DNA of 64,000 nt from Allorhizobium paknamense (GCF_030815125.1 NZ_JAUSWH010000013.1:92907-156906), one strand, 5' to 3'. Shown: positions 1 through 8,887, numbered from the stretch's first letter. A program made the numbers and translations. Notes: generated by a model from the letters alone, not told the origin.

Positions 1-784
1 CGGTGCCGCCCGTCAGGTTGAACTTCCCGAGAATCGGGTAATCGAACGTTAACGGTGCGCCGAGAACAAGAAATACCGCCAGCGGCAGAAGAATGATCAG
101 ACCGAGCGCGGTGAGGCCATGCGGAAACTGCTGACCTGTCTTCGCCTGTCGTTTTTTCGACCATCTGGCCACAAGGACCGAAGCGATGATCGCAACGATC
201 AGAGCCAAGCCTACGAACAGGCTGCCGTCGCCCCAGATCGCCTTGGGTATATAGAGACCGCGATTGTTGAGAAAGCTGTCGAAGGGCAGCGCTACCGATT
301 GGCGTGCCTGCGGCAGAATGGCAATAACGCCCTTGTACCAGAACAGGATGACCAGCAGCGGCGGAATATTGCGGAAGATTTCCACATAGGTTTGCGCAAG
401 CTTTGCGATCAGCCAGTTTTTCGAAAGGCGAGCAATGCCCACGATGAAGCCGATGATCGAAGCGGCGATAATGCCTAAAACCGCAATCTCGATCGTGTTC
501 AGAATGCCGACGAGCAGAGCCCGCCCATAGGTGCTGTCGCTGGAATAGGCGATCAGCGACTGACCGATATCGAAGCCGGCCCGGCCTTTGAGAAATTCGA
601 AACCGGAAGCGATATTTGCCTTTTCAAGGTTATGGATCGTATTGCTTGTCACCATCCATACAAAGGCAACAAGCGCTACGATGGTGATCACCTGATACAG
701 AATGCCGCGAAACCGCGGATCGTACAGCAAGGATCCCGATGATGTTTTGCTTGGCGAATGCGAACTGAGCGCCTGGCCTGCCAT
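1..784 (-). CDS. aapQ: General L-amino acid ABC transporter permease AapQ (3' part outside window)
   Basis: First permease of the broad-specificity amino-acid ABC importer of rhizobia, in the inner membrane. The reading frame opens with ATG at 784 and runs off the left edge without a stop (about 261 codons visible). Visible features are a first membrane segment near residues 30-48 (ITIVALVAFVW), a long periplasmic stretch, and the permease core beginning near residue 85, with IEIFRN/IPPLLVILFW-type residues characteristic of the His/Glu/Gln family. It follows aapJ in the same direction after 173 bp that contain a strong stem-loop. Known aap operons run aapJQMP, so aapM and aapP are expected beyond the left edge. 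The missing C-terminus is due only to the window edge. Confidence 0.92.
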   Translation of the reverse strand, partial: MAGQALSSHSPSKTSSGSLLYDPRFRGILYQVITIVALVAFVWMVTSNTIHNLEKANIASGFEFLKGRAGFDIGQSLIAYSSDSTYGRALLVGILNTIEIAVLGIIAASIIGFIVGIARLSKNWLIAKLAQTYVEIFRNIPPLLVILFWYKGVIAILPQARQSVALPFDSFLNNRGLYIPKAIWGDGSLFVGLALIVAIIASVLVARWSKKRQAKTGQQFPHGLTALGLIILLPLAVFLVLGAPLTFDYPILGKFNLTGGT

Positions 785-913
785 TAAACCCTATCCCCTA
801 TTGCTCTTGAGAGCTTTTGCCGTTCACTCCGGGATGTCCTGGTCTTTATGGTTTTGAACCGGAATGGACCGAACTCGCCGGGTCACGGCTTTTTATTTTG
901 CTCTTGATACTCA

Positions 914-937
914 GAAGGCGGGCTTTCACCCGCCTTC
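914..937 (-). terminator. Intercistronic stem-loop between aapJ and aapQ
   Basis: A perfect 9-bp stem (914-922 with 929-937, six-base loop) lies just downstream of the aapJ stop. No clear U-run follows on the minus strand, so it is more likely an mRNA-stabilising or partial attenuator element than a full terminator. Such elements usually give excess binding protein over permease in ABC operons. Confidence 0.6.
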
Positions 938-957
938 CCAGTTCCATGCGGACCGAT

Positions 958-1980
958 TTAGCGAATCGGCGGGGCGTATTGCAGGCCGCCCTTGTTCCAC
1001 AGGGCGTTGACGCCGCGCTTGATCTTCAGCGGAGAGCCTTCGCCGACGGTACGGTCGAATACTTCACCGTAATTGCCGACCTGCTTGATGATGTTGTACG
1101 CCCAGTCGTTGCCGACGCCGAGGTCCGTACCGATCTTCGTGCCTTCTTCAACACCCAGGAAACGCTTGATTTCCGGGCTGCCGTTCACCTTCATGTCATC
1201 GACATTCTTGGAGGTCACGCCCAGTTCCTCGCCGGTCACCATGGCGTAATGAACCCATGAAACCAGGTGGAACCACTTGTCGTCGTTCTGGCGAACAGCC
1301 GGGCCAAGCGGCTCCTTGGAGATGATTTCCGGCAGAACGACGTTTTCGTCCGGGTTCTTCATCTTCAGGCGGATGGCGTAGAGACCCGACTGGTCAGTGG
1401 TGTACACGTCGCAGCGGCCTGCATCGAAGGCGCTGGTGGCGTCGGTTTCCTTTTCGAACACAACCGGGTTGTACTGCATGCCATTGGCCTTGAAGTAGTC
1501 GGCCATGTTCAGTTCGGTCGTCGTGCCCTGCTGGACGCAAACGGAAGCGCCCGAAAGCTCGGTCGCGGACTTCACGTTCAGCGACTTCTTCACCATGAAG
1601 CCCTGGCCATCGTAATAGTTGACCGAACGGAAGTTCATGCCGGCATTGTCGCGGCCGATCGTCCAGGTGGTGTTACGCGTCAGAACGTCGATTTCACCGG
1701 AGGTCAGCGCCGAGAAGCGGTCCTTGGCGGAAAGTGCGGTGAACTTGGCCTTCTTGGGGTCGCCGAAGATGGCGGCAGCAATACCGCGGCAATAATCGAC
1801 GTCGATACCGGACCAGTCACCCTTGTCATCCGGATTCGAGAAGCCCGGTACACCCTGGCTTACGCCGCAGGTTACGAAGCCCTTCGCCTTAACATCGGCG
1901 AGCGTATCTGCCGAGGCGGCGGAAGCCCAAAGTCCGGCGACCGCAGCGCCCATTGCAACAGACAGGAGCGTCTTTTTCAT
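958..1980 (-). CDS. aapJ: General L-amino acid ABC transporter substrate-binding protein AapJ
   Basis: Periplasmic binding protein (340 aa) that delivers many L-amino acids to the AapQMP complex. Residues 1-24 form a Sec signal peptide (MKKTLLS, hydrophobic stretch, ASA cleavage region). The mature protein carries family 3 solute-binding features, including GIDVDYCRGIAAAIFGD near 58-74, where the conserved cysteine and arginine sit, and the lobe-switch region GFMVKKS near 127. Length matches rhizobial AapJ. An AAAGG ribosome site lies about 9 bases before the ATG. It is the first gene of the aap unit and is divergent from metC across about 380 bp. Identification is firm from overall family resemblance. 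Confidence 0.95.
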   Translation of the reverse strand: MKKTLLSVAMGAAVAGLWASAASADTLADVKAKGFVTCGVSQGVPGFSNPDDKGDWSGIDVDYCRGIAAAIFGDPKKAKFTALSAKDRFSALTSGEIDVLTRNTTWTIGRDNAGMNFRSVNYYDGQGFMVKKSLNVKSATELSGASVCVQQGTTTELNMADYFKANGMQYNPVVFEKETDATSAFDAGRCDVYTTDQSGLYAIRLKMKNPDENVVLPEIISKEPLGPAVRQNDDKWFHLVSWVHYAMVTGEELGVTSKNVDDMKVNGSPEIKRFLGVEEGTKIGTDLGVGNDWAYNIIKQVGNYGEVFDRTVGEGSPLKIKRGVNALWNKGGLQYAPPIR

Positions 1981-2359
1981 TTATCCCAACCTTTTATCCA
2001 TTTATATTTATTTAATCCCGGGCGAATGGATTATTCGCACATCCCTCCTCCGCCGCCGGGTGCTGGTCCCTGAAAACCAGCTGGAATGCATCACAGTCGT
2101 AAATGGATTGATGGTCAAGACTTTATGGGTGGAAATTGCGTCGAAAAGCGGCAATTTTCTATTTTTGCCTATAATTTGGTCTTTTTTAGCGAATTGTGGC
2201 AATTTATTGGTCAAAAATTAGTCACAGAATAACAGTTTTGAACCTTCCTATGTCGGTAAAGTTGAGCGGCGGTAATTCCGCGTGTGCTGATGCTTGACCG
2301 GGCGGATATGCAGAGGCAAAACGCCTGGGTCTTACGCGTTTTTATTGAAGGTTTTCTGC
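1981..2359. other. Divergent intergenic region aapJ/metC
   Basis: About 380 bp holding the promoters of both neighbours. The part from about 2140 to 2250 is AT-rich and is the likeliest promoter/operator zone. I looked for a SAM-II-type riboswitch before metC and saw no convincing one. Confidence 0.5.
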
Positions 2360-3553
2360 ATGTCTGAAAAAAACGACTGGCTGGCTGAGGCCGGCGATAG
2401 TACCCGGCTTTGCCATCTTGGGCATGATCCCTTCAGTTATCATGGTATCGTCAATCCGCCGATTACGCGGGCATCCACGATCCTGTTTCCCGAAGCAAAG
2501 GGCATGGAAAACCCCACGCAGAAATACACCTATGGAACGCGCGGGACGCCAACGACCGATGCGCTTTGCGATGCGATCAATGCGCTGGAGGGCTCTGCTG
2601 GCACCATTCTGCTGCCGTCGGGCCTCGCTGCGATCACCATTCCCTTTCTTGCCTTCCTGTCGCCCGGCGATCATGCGCTGATTGTCGATTCGGTCTATGG
2701 GCCTGCCCGCCACTTCTGCGATACGATGCTGAAGCGTATGCAGATTGAGGTGGAGTATTTCGATCCGGCTTTGGGTGAGGGCATAGAGCGGCTGATGCGC
2801 TCGAATACGAGGCTCGTGCATCTGGAAGCTCCCGGCTCCAATACTTTTGAAATGCAGGATGTGGCTGCCATGTCTGCGGTGGCCCACCGCCATCATGCGG
2901 TGGTGACCATGGATAATACCTGGGCAACGCCGCTTTATTTCAAGCCGCTGGATCACGGGGTGGATATCTCCATGCATGCGGCCACCAAATATCCTTCCGG
3001 GCATTCGGATATTCTCATGGGCACCGTATCGGCCAATGCCGCACACTGGGAGCGGTTAAAGCAGGCCAATGGCGCGCTCGGGCTCTGCGGTTCGCCGGAT
3101 GATTCCTATATGATTCTGCGCGGCTTAAGGACCATGGCCGTGCGCATGGCCCATCATGACCGGAGTGCCCGGGCCATTGCCGCCTGGCTGGAGGGAAGGG
3201 ATGATGTGGCGCGGGTCTTGCACCCGGCGCTGGAAAGCTTTCCTGGCCATGCGCTTTGGAAGCGTGACTTCAAAGGAGCGGGCGGTATTTTTTCCTTCGT
3301 GTTGAAGGCTGCGGACAAGGCGGAGTTCAAGGCAAAGGGGCGCGCTTTTCTCGATGCCCTGCAACTCTTCGGGCTCGGCTGGTCCTGGGGCGGATATGAG
3401 AGCCTCGCGGTGCTGGTCAATCTCTCCGATCGAACGATCTGCAAGGCGCCCGAGGACGGTCCCGTCATTCGTCTGCAGATCGGCCTTGAGGATGTCGAGG
3501 ACATTATTGCCGATCTCGAACGTGGCTTTGCCGCCGTGAAGGCGCTGGCATAG
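2360..3553 (+). CDS. metC: Cystathionine beta-lyase MetC (PLP-dependent)
   Basis: Cytosolic PLP enzyme of the Cys/Met metabolism family that cleaves cystathionine to homocysteine, pyruvate and ammonia. It is 397 aa from the ATG at 2360, which has GAAGG about 9 bases upstream. A TTG start at 2294 would add an unlikely leader. Visible family features are YGTRGTPTTDAL near residue 54-65 (PLP-phosphate contact), MDNTWATPL near 184 (Asp to pyridine N), and the Schiff-base lysine in HAATKYPSGHSD near 207-218. It is monocistronic and ends at a strong hairpin. MetC and cystathionine gamma-lyase are close relatives. The bacterial MetC assignment comes from overall resemblance, so the exact substrate is inferred. 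Confidence 0.88.
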   Translation: MSEKNDWLAEAGDSTRLCHLGHDPFSYHGIVNPPITRASTILFPEAKGMENPTQKYTYGTRGTPTTDALCDAINALEGSAGTILLPSGLAAITIPFLAFLSPGDHALIVDSVYGPARHFCDTMLKRMQIEVEYFDPALGEGIERLMRSNTRLVHLEAPGSNTFEMQDVAAMSAVAHRHHAVVTMDNTWATPLYFKPLDHGVDISMHAATKYPSGHSDILMGTVSANAAHWERLKQANGALGLCGSPDDSYMILRGLRTMAVRMAHHDRSARAIAAWLEGRDDVARVLHPALESFPGHALWKRDFKGAGGIFSFVLKAADKAEFKAKGRAFLDALQLFGLGWSWGGYESLAVLVNLSDRTICKAPEDGPVIRLQIGLEDVEDIIADLERGFAAVKALA

Positions 3554-3565
3554 GCATTGATTTTA

Positions 3566-3593
3566 CCCAGGTCATGCTTTGGCATGACCTGGG
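3566..3593. terminator. Bidirectional hairpin between convergent metC and FAD monooxygenase gene
   Basis: A perfect 12-bp stem (3566-3577 with 3582-3593) with a TTTG loop lies between the two converging genes. T-rich bases flank the left side. It probably terminates transcription from both directions. Confidence 0.7.
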
Positions 3594-3597
3594 CAAA

Positions 3598-4764
3598 TCA
3601 CGAAGCGCGGTAGCCGTAGAGCCAATCCAGATCCCGGGCGAGACTATCGCCGGACCGCAGGGCCAGCACCAGATCCCGGCCCAGTCTGAAGGGCCCGTTG
3701 GCGTGATAGGCAAAGCGGTTCAGCGCCCCGCGATTGCGCACCTTGGCAAGGCGCTGCTGGCGTAATGTCTCGAATGCCAGAATGCCTTTCGTCGGGCCGG
3801 TCGCGCAGACCTGTGCGGCCAGTTCAAATGCGTCCTCGATGGCCATGGCTGCACCCTGAGCCGAAAAAGGCATCATGGCATGGGCGGCATCGCCGATCAG
3901 TACCAGATCCTTTTCATCATTGTGCCAGCGTCCGACCCCGGCCTGGAAAAGTGGCCAGAATGTCGGGGAGGGGGCGGTCAGCAGCATCTGTCGCAGGCCC
4001 TTGTGCCAGCCGCTGAAGGCGCGATCCAGCAGCGCGAGCTGGGTTTCGTCCGACCGTGCCGCCCAGCCCTCACCGGGATCGACGCCGGCGGCGATCGCCA
4101 CGATGTTGAAGGCCTTGGCCTCGGTCAGGGGATAGGCGACGACATGGGCATGGGGCCCGAGATAGGCCGTCACGCCGCGACGGTCGAGAAAATCCGGGGC
4201 GTCGGTCTCGGGAATGGTGACGCGCCAGGCAATATTGCCGGAAAAGGTGATGTCGGGCGCTCCGGCCACGAAATTCCGGAGCTTCGACCAGACGCCATCG
4301 GCGGCCACCAGCAGATCGGGCCTGCTGCCCGTCAATCCCTGCCGCAGCACTTGCGCATCCGGACTTTCCACGCGCTGGTCCAGCACAAGCTGGCAGAGCG
4401 GGTTATGGGTGACTGCTTTCACCAGCACCCTTTGCAGGGTGGCGCGATGCAGCACGGCATAGGGCGCACCCCAGCGGCTTTCCGCGTGGTGACGCACGGG
4501 AACGCCTGCAAGTTTTTTCAGGCTCTGGCCGGAGCGCAGAACCACCTCTTCCGGCTCGAACCAGACAGCACGCAGCGGCTCCAGCAGGCCCAGCTGATCG
4601 AGGATGCGGGTCACGTTCGGGGAAAGCTGAAGCCCCGCGCCCACCTCTTCAAGCTGGGTGGTTTTCTCATAAATGCGTGAGGCTGCACCTCTCTGCGCAA
4701 AACAAAGAGCTGTCGTGAGGCCGGCGATACCGGCCCCGACAATTGCCAGATTCTCGAGGGTCAT
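3598..4764 (-). CDS. FAD-dependent aromatic monooxygenase (UbiH/salicylate hydroxylase-like)
   Basis: Class A flavoprotein monooxygenase of 388 aa. The FAD Rossmann motif is GAGIAG at residues 10-15. The central DG motif is AADGVWSKLRN near 154-164, and the second FAD-ribose motif is GDAAHAMMP at 291-299. These three motifs place it among hydroxylases of phenolic substrates such as salicylate, 3-hydroxybenzoate or 6-hydroxynicotinate, but the sequence does not identify the substrate. It lies 22 bp downstream of the small zinc-finger gene on the same strand and is probably co-transcribed with it. It is not in a recognisable aromatic catabolic operon. No obvious membrane segment. Confidence 0.82.
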   Translation of the reverse strand: MTLENLAIVGAGIAGLTTALCFAQRGAASRIYEKTTQLEEVGAGLQLSPNVTRILDQLGLLEPLRAVWFEPEEVVLRSGQSLKKLAGVPVRHHAESRWGAPYAVLHRATLQRVLVKAVTHNPLCQLVLDQRVESPDAQVLRQGLTGSRPDLLVAADGVWSKLRNFVAGAPDITFSGNIAWRVTIPETDAPDFLDRRGVTAYLGPHAHVVAYPLTEAKAFNIVAIAAGVDPGEGWAARSDETQLALLDRAFSGWHKGLRQMLLTAPSPTFWPLFQAGVGRWHNDEKDLVLIGDAAHAMMPFSAQGAAMAIEDAFELAAQVCATGPTKGILAFETLRQQRLAKVRNRGALNRFAYHANGPFRLGRDLVLALRSGDSLARDLDWLYGYRAS

Positions 4765-4786
4765 GACGGTCGCTGCCGCTGAACGG

Positions 4787-5032
4787 TCAGGCGGCCTTGA
4801 CGTGATAGACGCAGCCCGGCGGGTTGGTTTCCGTCGGCTTCAGCGCGCTGTTATAACGGTAGAGCGTGGAGCAATAGGAGCAGACCTTTTCGTTCTCGTC
4901 ACCGAGATCGATGAAGATATGCGGATGATCGAAGGGTGCGGAAGCGCCCGTGCACATGAATTCCTTCACGCCGATCTCAACGACCTGGTGTCCGCCGTCG
5001 TTCTGGAAATGGGGAATGGAATGAGCGGCCAT
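4787..5032 (-). CDS. Small CHCC zinc-finger protein (zf-CHCC/NDUFS6-like)
   Basis: An 81-aa protein with the CHCC zinc ligand pattern: Cys27 in FMCTGA, His36 in DHPHIF, and Cys51/Cys54 in VCSYCST. This is the bacterial family related to the NDUFS6 accessory subunit of respiratory complex I. In alphaproteobacteria it is usually a stand-alone gene, and its role here (a complex I-linked or general zinc protein) is inferred. It is transcribed just upstream of the FAD monooxygenase and divergently from the alpha/beta hydrolase. Full length for the family. Confidence 0.85.
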   Translation of the reverse strand: MAAHSIPHFQNDGGHQVVEIGVKEFMCTGASAPFDHPHIFIDLGDENEKVCSYCSTLYRYNSALKPTETNPPGCVYHVKAA

Positions 5033-5175
5033 GATCCTACCTTACACTTCGAATACGCCAATGAATTGCGCGGACCTTAATCACATTTGACGCGAAAGTG
5101 TAGAGGCAATAGAGAAGCTCGCGCACAGTTTTCTTGCGGCATTTTCGCACCCGCCGCCCAGATCCGGACGATGTG

Positions 5176-5955
5176 ATGAACCTCAACGCTCCCGAATTTT
5201 CCAGTTTCCGGCATGACGGTTTGCAGCTTGCCTATTTCGACGATGGTGACCCGGCCGGGCAACCCGTTCTGCTCATCCATGGCTTTGCCTCCAGCGCCAC
5301 CGTCAACTGGGTACATCCCGGCTGGCTGAAAACCCTGGGCGATGCCGGGTATCGGGTGATTGCCATCGACAATCGCGGGCATGGTGCTTCCGACAAGCCG
5401 CGCGATCCGGAGCTTTATCATCCCGAGACGATGGCGGGCGATGCGGTTGCGCTGCTCGATCATCTCGGCCTGCCTGATGCGCACATCATGGGCTATTCCA
5501 TGGGCGCGCGCATTTCCGCCTTCCTGGCGCTCGGCCATCCGCATCGCGTGCGCTCGCTCGTGCTGGGCGGGCTGGGGATTGGCATGTGCACCGGCGTCGG
5601 TGACTGGGATCCGATTGCCGATGCCTTGCTGGCGCCTTCGCTGGACGATGTCACCCATGAACGGGGCCGCATGTTCCGCGCTTTTGCCGAACAGACGAAG
5701 AGTGACCGTCACGCCCTTGCTGCCTGCATTAGCACCTCGCGCGATCTCCTGACGCCGGAACAGATGGCGCGGATCGACGTCCCGGCGCTGGTTGCCGTCG
5801 GCACGAAGGACGATATTGCCGGTTCGCCGCAGGAACTGGCCGCGCTGATGCCACAGGCCCGCGCGCTGGATATCCCTGGACGTGACCACATGCTGGCGGT
5901 GGGCGACCGGGTGTTCAAGAAGGCGGTGCTGGAGTTTTACGCCGAACTGGCTTGA
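5176..5955 (+). CDS. Alpha/beta hydrolase
   Basis: A 259-aa alpha/beta-hydrolase-fold enzyme, probably cytosolic with no signal peptide. The oxyanion segment is HGFASS (residues 35-40), the nucleophile elbow is GYSMGA with Ser108, the acid is in GTKDD near 209-213, and the catalytic His is in GRDHM near 238. The start at 5176 (MNLNAPEF) is preferred because an upstream ATG at 5134 adds an Arg-rich leader not typical of the family. Its stop directly abuts the stop of the convergent enoyl-CoA hydratase-like gene. The substrate (ester, haloacid or enol-lactone) cannot be told. Confidence 0.82.
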   Translation: MNLNAPEFSSFRHDGLQLAYFDDGDPAGQPVLLIHGFASSATVNWVHPGWLKTLGDAGYRVIAIDNRGHGASDKPRDPELYHPETMAGDAVALLDHLGLPDAHIMGYSMGARISAFLALGHPHRVRSLVLGGLGIGMCTGVGDWDPIADALLAPSLDDVTHERGRMFRAFAEQTKSDRHALAACISTSRDLLTPEQMARIDVPALVAVGTKDDIAGSPQELAALMPQARALDIPGRDHMLAVGDRVFKKAVLEFYAELA

Positions 5956-6756
5956 TCATTCCCCCTTGAAGACCGGCGCGCGTTTTTCTCGAAAAGCGGC
6001 GCGCCCTTCCTGGTAATCGGCGCTTTCGAAGGTGGCGGCGCCGAGAATGGCGGCTTCTCGCAGCAGGTCCTCATCCTTTGCCTCGCTGGCCCTGAGCGCC
6101 AGCTTGGCGGCGAAAATGGAAAGCGGAGCATTGGCGGCAATGGTCTCGGCCAGTTTGACGGCCTCGGCCTCCAGCGTGTCCGCGCTGGTGATGCGGGTGA
6201 GAAAGCCGGAAGCCATCAATTCCGATGCCTTGAAGGCCGCCCCCGTATAGAGCAATTGCCGGGCAAGCTGGTGCCCGAACCCTTTCATCAGATCCTCGAC
6301 GGCATCGGCAGGATAGGCAAGGCCGAGCCGGGCGGCAGGGACGGCGAAGACGGCGGTCTCATCGCAAAGCCTCAGATCGGCGGCCGCCGCAAGTCCGAGC
6401 GCTCCGCCGTAACAGACGCCGCGGATGGCGGCGATGACCGGGACCCGAACCTCGCGGATGGCGGCAAAGGCGGCGCTGTTTTCGGCTTCGTAAATCCGGG
6501 CCTGGGCGGCATTGGCCCGCACGGCCTCGAATTCGGAAATGTTGGCGCCGGCGCTGAAATCCGTGGTGCCGGCGCCGGTGAGAATGATGGCGCGGCTGCC
6601 CTGGTCCGTCAGCCATTCCATGGCATCGGGAATGGCGCGCCACATGGCCTGTGTCAGCGCATTCTTGCGCCGGGGATTGTCGATGATCAGCGCGCCTATT
6701 CCATCCTGGCTCGCCGTCTTGATGGCGCCTTCCGCGAAGACTCTGGCTTTTCGCAT
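5956..6756 (-). CDS. Enoyl-CoA hydratase/isomerase family protein, catalytic glutamates absent
   Basis: A crotonase-fold protein of 266 aa (start at 6756, preceded by GGGG; an in-frame ATG at 6768 lacks a ribosome site). Oxyanion-hole segments are recognisable: SAGANISEF near 68-76 and VCYGGALG near 114-121. In true hydratases the glutamates fall in GGGCELA and QPEI. The matching positions here read GGALGLA (Gly near 121) and VPAARLG (Ala near 141). Classic hydratase chemistry is therefore doubtful, and CoA-ester isomerase, hydrolase or another crotonase reaction is possible. It is divergent from cysE. Confidence 0.82.
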   Translation of the reverse strand: MRKARVFAEGAIKTASQDGIGALIIDNPRRKNALTQAMWRAIPDAMEWLTDQGSRAIILTGAGTTDFSAGANISEFEAVRANAAQARIYEAENSAAFAAIREVRVPVIAAIRGVCYGGALGLAAAADLRLCDETAVFAVPAARLGLAYPADAVEDLMKGFGHQLARQLLYTGAAFKASELMASGFLTRITSADTLEAEAVKLAETIAANAPLSIFAAKLALRASEAKDEDLLREAAILGAATFESADYQEGRAAFREKRAPVFKGE

Positions 6757-6827
6757 GCTTAACCCCATCTGGTATCGGTGCTCGATGATCTATATAATAG
6801 GGCGCACTCGTTAATCAGGAGCCTTAG

Positions 6828-7652
6828 ATGGCCGCAAAAACCGAACTCGTCCAGCGCGACCATATCAAACAGATGGATCCGATCTGGGATAGCCTTCGCT
6901 CCGAAGCCCGTCTTGCCGCCGATCACGATCCGGTGCTGGCCGCTTTCATGTATTCTGCCGTGCTGAACCATCGCTCGCTTGAGGATTGCGTTATCTATCG
7001 CATTTGCGAGAGGCTCGATCATCCCGATCTGCAATCGGTGCTGCTGCAGCAGACCTTCGAGGAGATGCTGCGCGACTGGCCGGAATGGGGCGCGGTTCTG
7101 CGGGTCGATATTCAGGCTTACTATGATCGCGATCCGGCCTGCACGCGGTTCATGGAGCCGGTGCTCTACTTCAAGGGCTTCCATGCCATTCAGACGCATC
7201 GCCTGGCCCACTGGCTGTGGATGAAGGGACGCCGCGATTTTGCCCTTTACCTGCAAAGCCGCTCTTCCAGCGTGTTCCAGACCGATATCAATCCGGCAGC
7301 GCAGGTGGGACGCGGTATTTTCCTCGATCACGCCACCGGTCTGGTGGTGGGGGAGACGGCGCGCATCGGCGACAATGTCTCCATCCTTCATGGCGTGACG
7401 CTTGGCGGCACGGGCAAGGAGGGGGCAGATCGCCATCCCAAGATCGGCAACGGCGTGCTGATCGGGGCGGGCGCCAAGGTGCTTGGCAATATCGAGATCG
7501 GCATGTGCAGCCGGGTTGCCGCAGGGTCCGTGGTGCTGAAGCCGGTGCCTGCCGGCATGACCGTTGCCGGCGTTCCGGCAAAGATCGTCGGCGAGGCAGG
7601 CTGTGCCGAGCCTTCACGCAGCATGAACCAGTTTGTGCTGGCGGACGAGTGA
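6828..7652 (+). CDS. cysE: Serine O-acetyltransferase CysE
   Basis: Cytosolic enzyme of 274 aa that makes O-acetylserine from serine and acetyl-CoA, the committed step of cysteine synthesis. An N-terminal helical SATase domain covers residues 15-120. A left-handed beta-helix follows with hexapeptide repeats (INPAAQVGRGI, IGDNVSILHGV, IGNGVLIGAGAKVLG). The active-site histidines are His168 in FLDHATG and His203 in DRHPKIG. The C-terminal tail, which in other SATs binds O-acetylserine sulfhydrylase through a terminal Ile, ends LADE here, so the usual complex-forming tail is not evident. It is followed by a short 8-bp hairpin. Confidence 0.95.
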   Translation: MAAKTELVQRDHIKQMDPIWDSLRSEARLAADHDPVLAAFMYSAVLNHRSLEDCVIYRICERLDHPDLQSVLLQQTFEEMLRDWPEWGAVLRVDIQAYYDRDPACTRFMEPVLYFKGFHAIQTHRLAHWLWMKGRRDFALYLQSRSSSVFQTDINPAAQVGRGIFLDHATGLVVGETARIGDNVSILHGVTLGGTGKEGADRHPKIGNGVLIGAGAKVLGNIEIGMCSRVAAGSVVLKPVPAGMTVAGVPAKIVGEAGCAEPSRSMNQFVLADE

Positions 7653-8072
7653 GATCACGCCCTTTTGAAGGGCGTTCGACACCCCACCGGGTCTTTGCGT
7701 AAGCCCGTCCTTGGACGAAGTGAAGATTATGCTTTGAAACAAGACTGTTAAGTCATTTGCGCCCGGTTCGGCGGGGCGAAATGGCCTCTGACGGGTTTAC
7801 ATTCTCTCCGGGACCGTGCCACAAGCAGCGGCGCAAGGCGTCCCGCCATCGGGTGCGGATGCTTCAGACGATTGATCCCGGCACTTGCGGCGGCGTTAAA
7901 GACCGGGAACCGTTGCACGGGGGAGTGCGTCCTGTGTTTCGAAGCGGAATTCCAAACCCGCTGCATAATTCGGTGCTCAAGTCGATTTCGATGTCCGCAA
8001 TTATGCAGTCGCCGCATCGATTGAACTTGACCTTGCCCCTCGGCGGGCCGGGGACCCATGATGGAGAGATGT
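7653..8072. other. 420-bp intergenic region with inverted repeat, no gene recognised
   Basis: It holds a small hairpin just after cysE (7657-7664 with 7668-7675) and a 10-bp inverted repeat, ctgcataatt at 7961-7970 with its complement at 7999-8008. The same arm sequence opens the palindrome at 56376. No protein or RNA gene was recognised. Confidence 0.45.
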
Positions 8073-8276
8073 GTGAAAGCAGATGAAATCAAGAAGCTGG
8101 ACGCCTATTTCAAGCGGACGTTCAACAGCAACATGGCCGTGAAGGCTCGCCCCCGCAAGGACGATTCCGCCGAGGTCTATATCGGTGACGAATTCCTGGG
8201 CGTTGTCTTCAAGGACGATGAAGACGGCGATCTCTCCTACAATTTTTCCATGGCCATCCTCGACGCCGACCTTTGA
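8073..8276 (+). CDS. DUF3126 family protein
   Basis: A small acidic cytosolic protein of 67 aa belonging to the alphaproteobacterial DUF3126 family of unknown function. I place the start at GTG 8073 (MKADEIKKLDAY) because GGAGAG lies 4 bases upstream and because family members begin with this sequence. The ATGs at 8058 and 8061 would add five residues. It is rich in Asp/Glu/Lys with the segment YIGDEFLGVV in the middle. It is monocistronic, with a canonical terminator 50 bp downstream. Confidence 0.8.
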   Translation: MKADEIKKLDAYFKRTFNSNMAVKARPRKDDSAEVYIGDEFLGVVFKDDEDGDLSYNFSMAILDADL

Positions 8277-8325
8277 AAAAGGTTGTAGAGGCGTGGCGAG
8301 AATTTCGCCGTGACCTTATCCTGTT

Positions 8326-8354
8326 AGGGCCGCAGGTGCTGCGGCCCTTTATTA
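8326..8354 (+). terminator. Rho-independent terminator after DUF3126 gene
   Basis: A perfect 10-bp G/C-rich stem (8326-8335 with 8339-8348) with a 3-base loop, followed by TTATTATTA. Confidence 0.85.
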
Positions 8355-8466
8355 TTATGAAATTCAAAATCAACTTAAAAGAGATTTTGCGCCGCACAAA
8401 TTCGCTTGACCTTTTTTACGCACCTGCCCTAAAGTCAGCCCGCCAACGAGGAAAAGGAGTGCTGGC

Positions 8467-8814
8467 ATGTTCAACTTCGAAGAAGCGAACAAGAAAGGGA
8501 AGGAGGCTGTGGACGCCATGGTCAAGAACTATTCCGAAGTCGCCAAGGGGCTTCAAGCGATTGCTGTCGAAGCATCCGAATATTCGAAGAAGTCCTTCCA
8601 GGATCTGGCCACCCATGTGGAGAGCCTTTCGGGAGTGCGCAGCATCGAGACGGCCATGGAGCTGCAGGTAAACTTCGTCAAAAGCTCCTATGAGTCCATG
8701 GTTGCCGAAGCCACGAAGATGACGGAAATGTACGCCGATCTGGCCAAGACCGCCTACAAACCTTACGAGGCCCCGGTCGCCAAGGCGCCCGTGCCGACGC
8801 CTGCCGCCCATTGA
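8467..8814 (+). CDS. Phasin family protein
   Basis: A 115-aa helical protein with the phasin pattern (FNFEEANKKGKEAVDAM, amphipathic helices to about residue 95) and a Pro/Ala-rich tail ending PVPTPAAH. Phasins coat polyhydroxyalkanoate granules or act as general stress-protective helical proteins. Which applies here is not decided by the sequence. It has its own AAGGAG ribosome site and is followed by a GC-rich hairpin. No PHA synthase gene lies nearby. Confidence 0.85.
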   Translation: MFNFEEANKKGKEAVDAMVKNYSEVAKGLQAIAVEASEYSKKSFQDLATHVESLSGVRSIETAMELQVNFVKSSYESMVAEATKMTEMYADLAKTAYKPYEAPVAKAPVPTPAAH

Positions 8815-8865
8815 AGGGTGTGAGACGATTTTCCGCTGACGGATATCGATTTTTCAATATTTTTT

Positions 8866-8887
8866 CCGGCCGCCCTTGCGCGGCCGG
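8866..8887. terminator. Hairpin after phasin gene
   Basis: An 8-bp perfect GC-rich stem (8866-8873 with 8880-8887), six-base loop. A T-run precedes it rather than following it, so termination on the plus strand would be weak. Confidence 0.5.

Noticed and set aside
1981..2359. SAM riboswitch before metC
   Set aside because: I found no arrangement matching SAM-I or SAM-II conserved segments. A covariance search would be needed to be certain.
7757..8086. Open frame of about 109 codons between cysE and the DUF3126 gene
   Set aside because: No ribosome site, unusual composition, and it overlaps an inverted repeat and the next gene's start.
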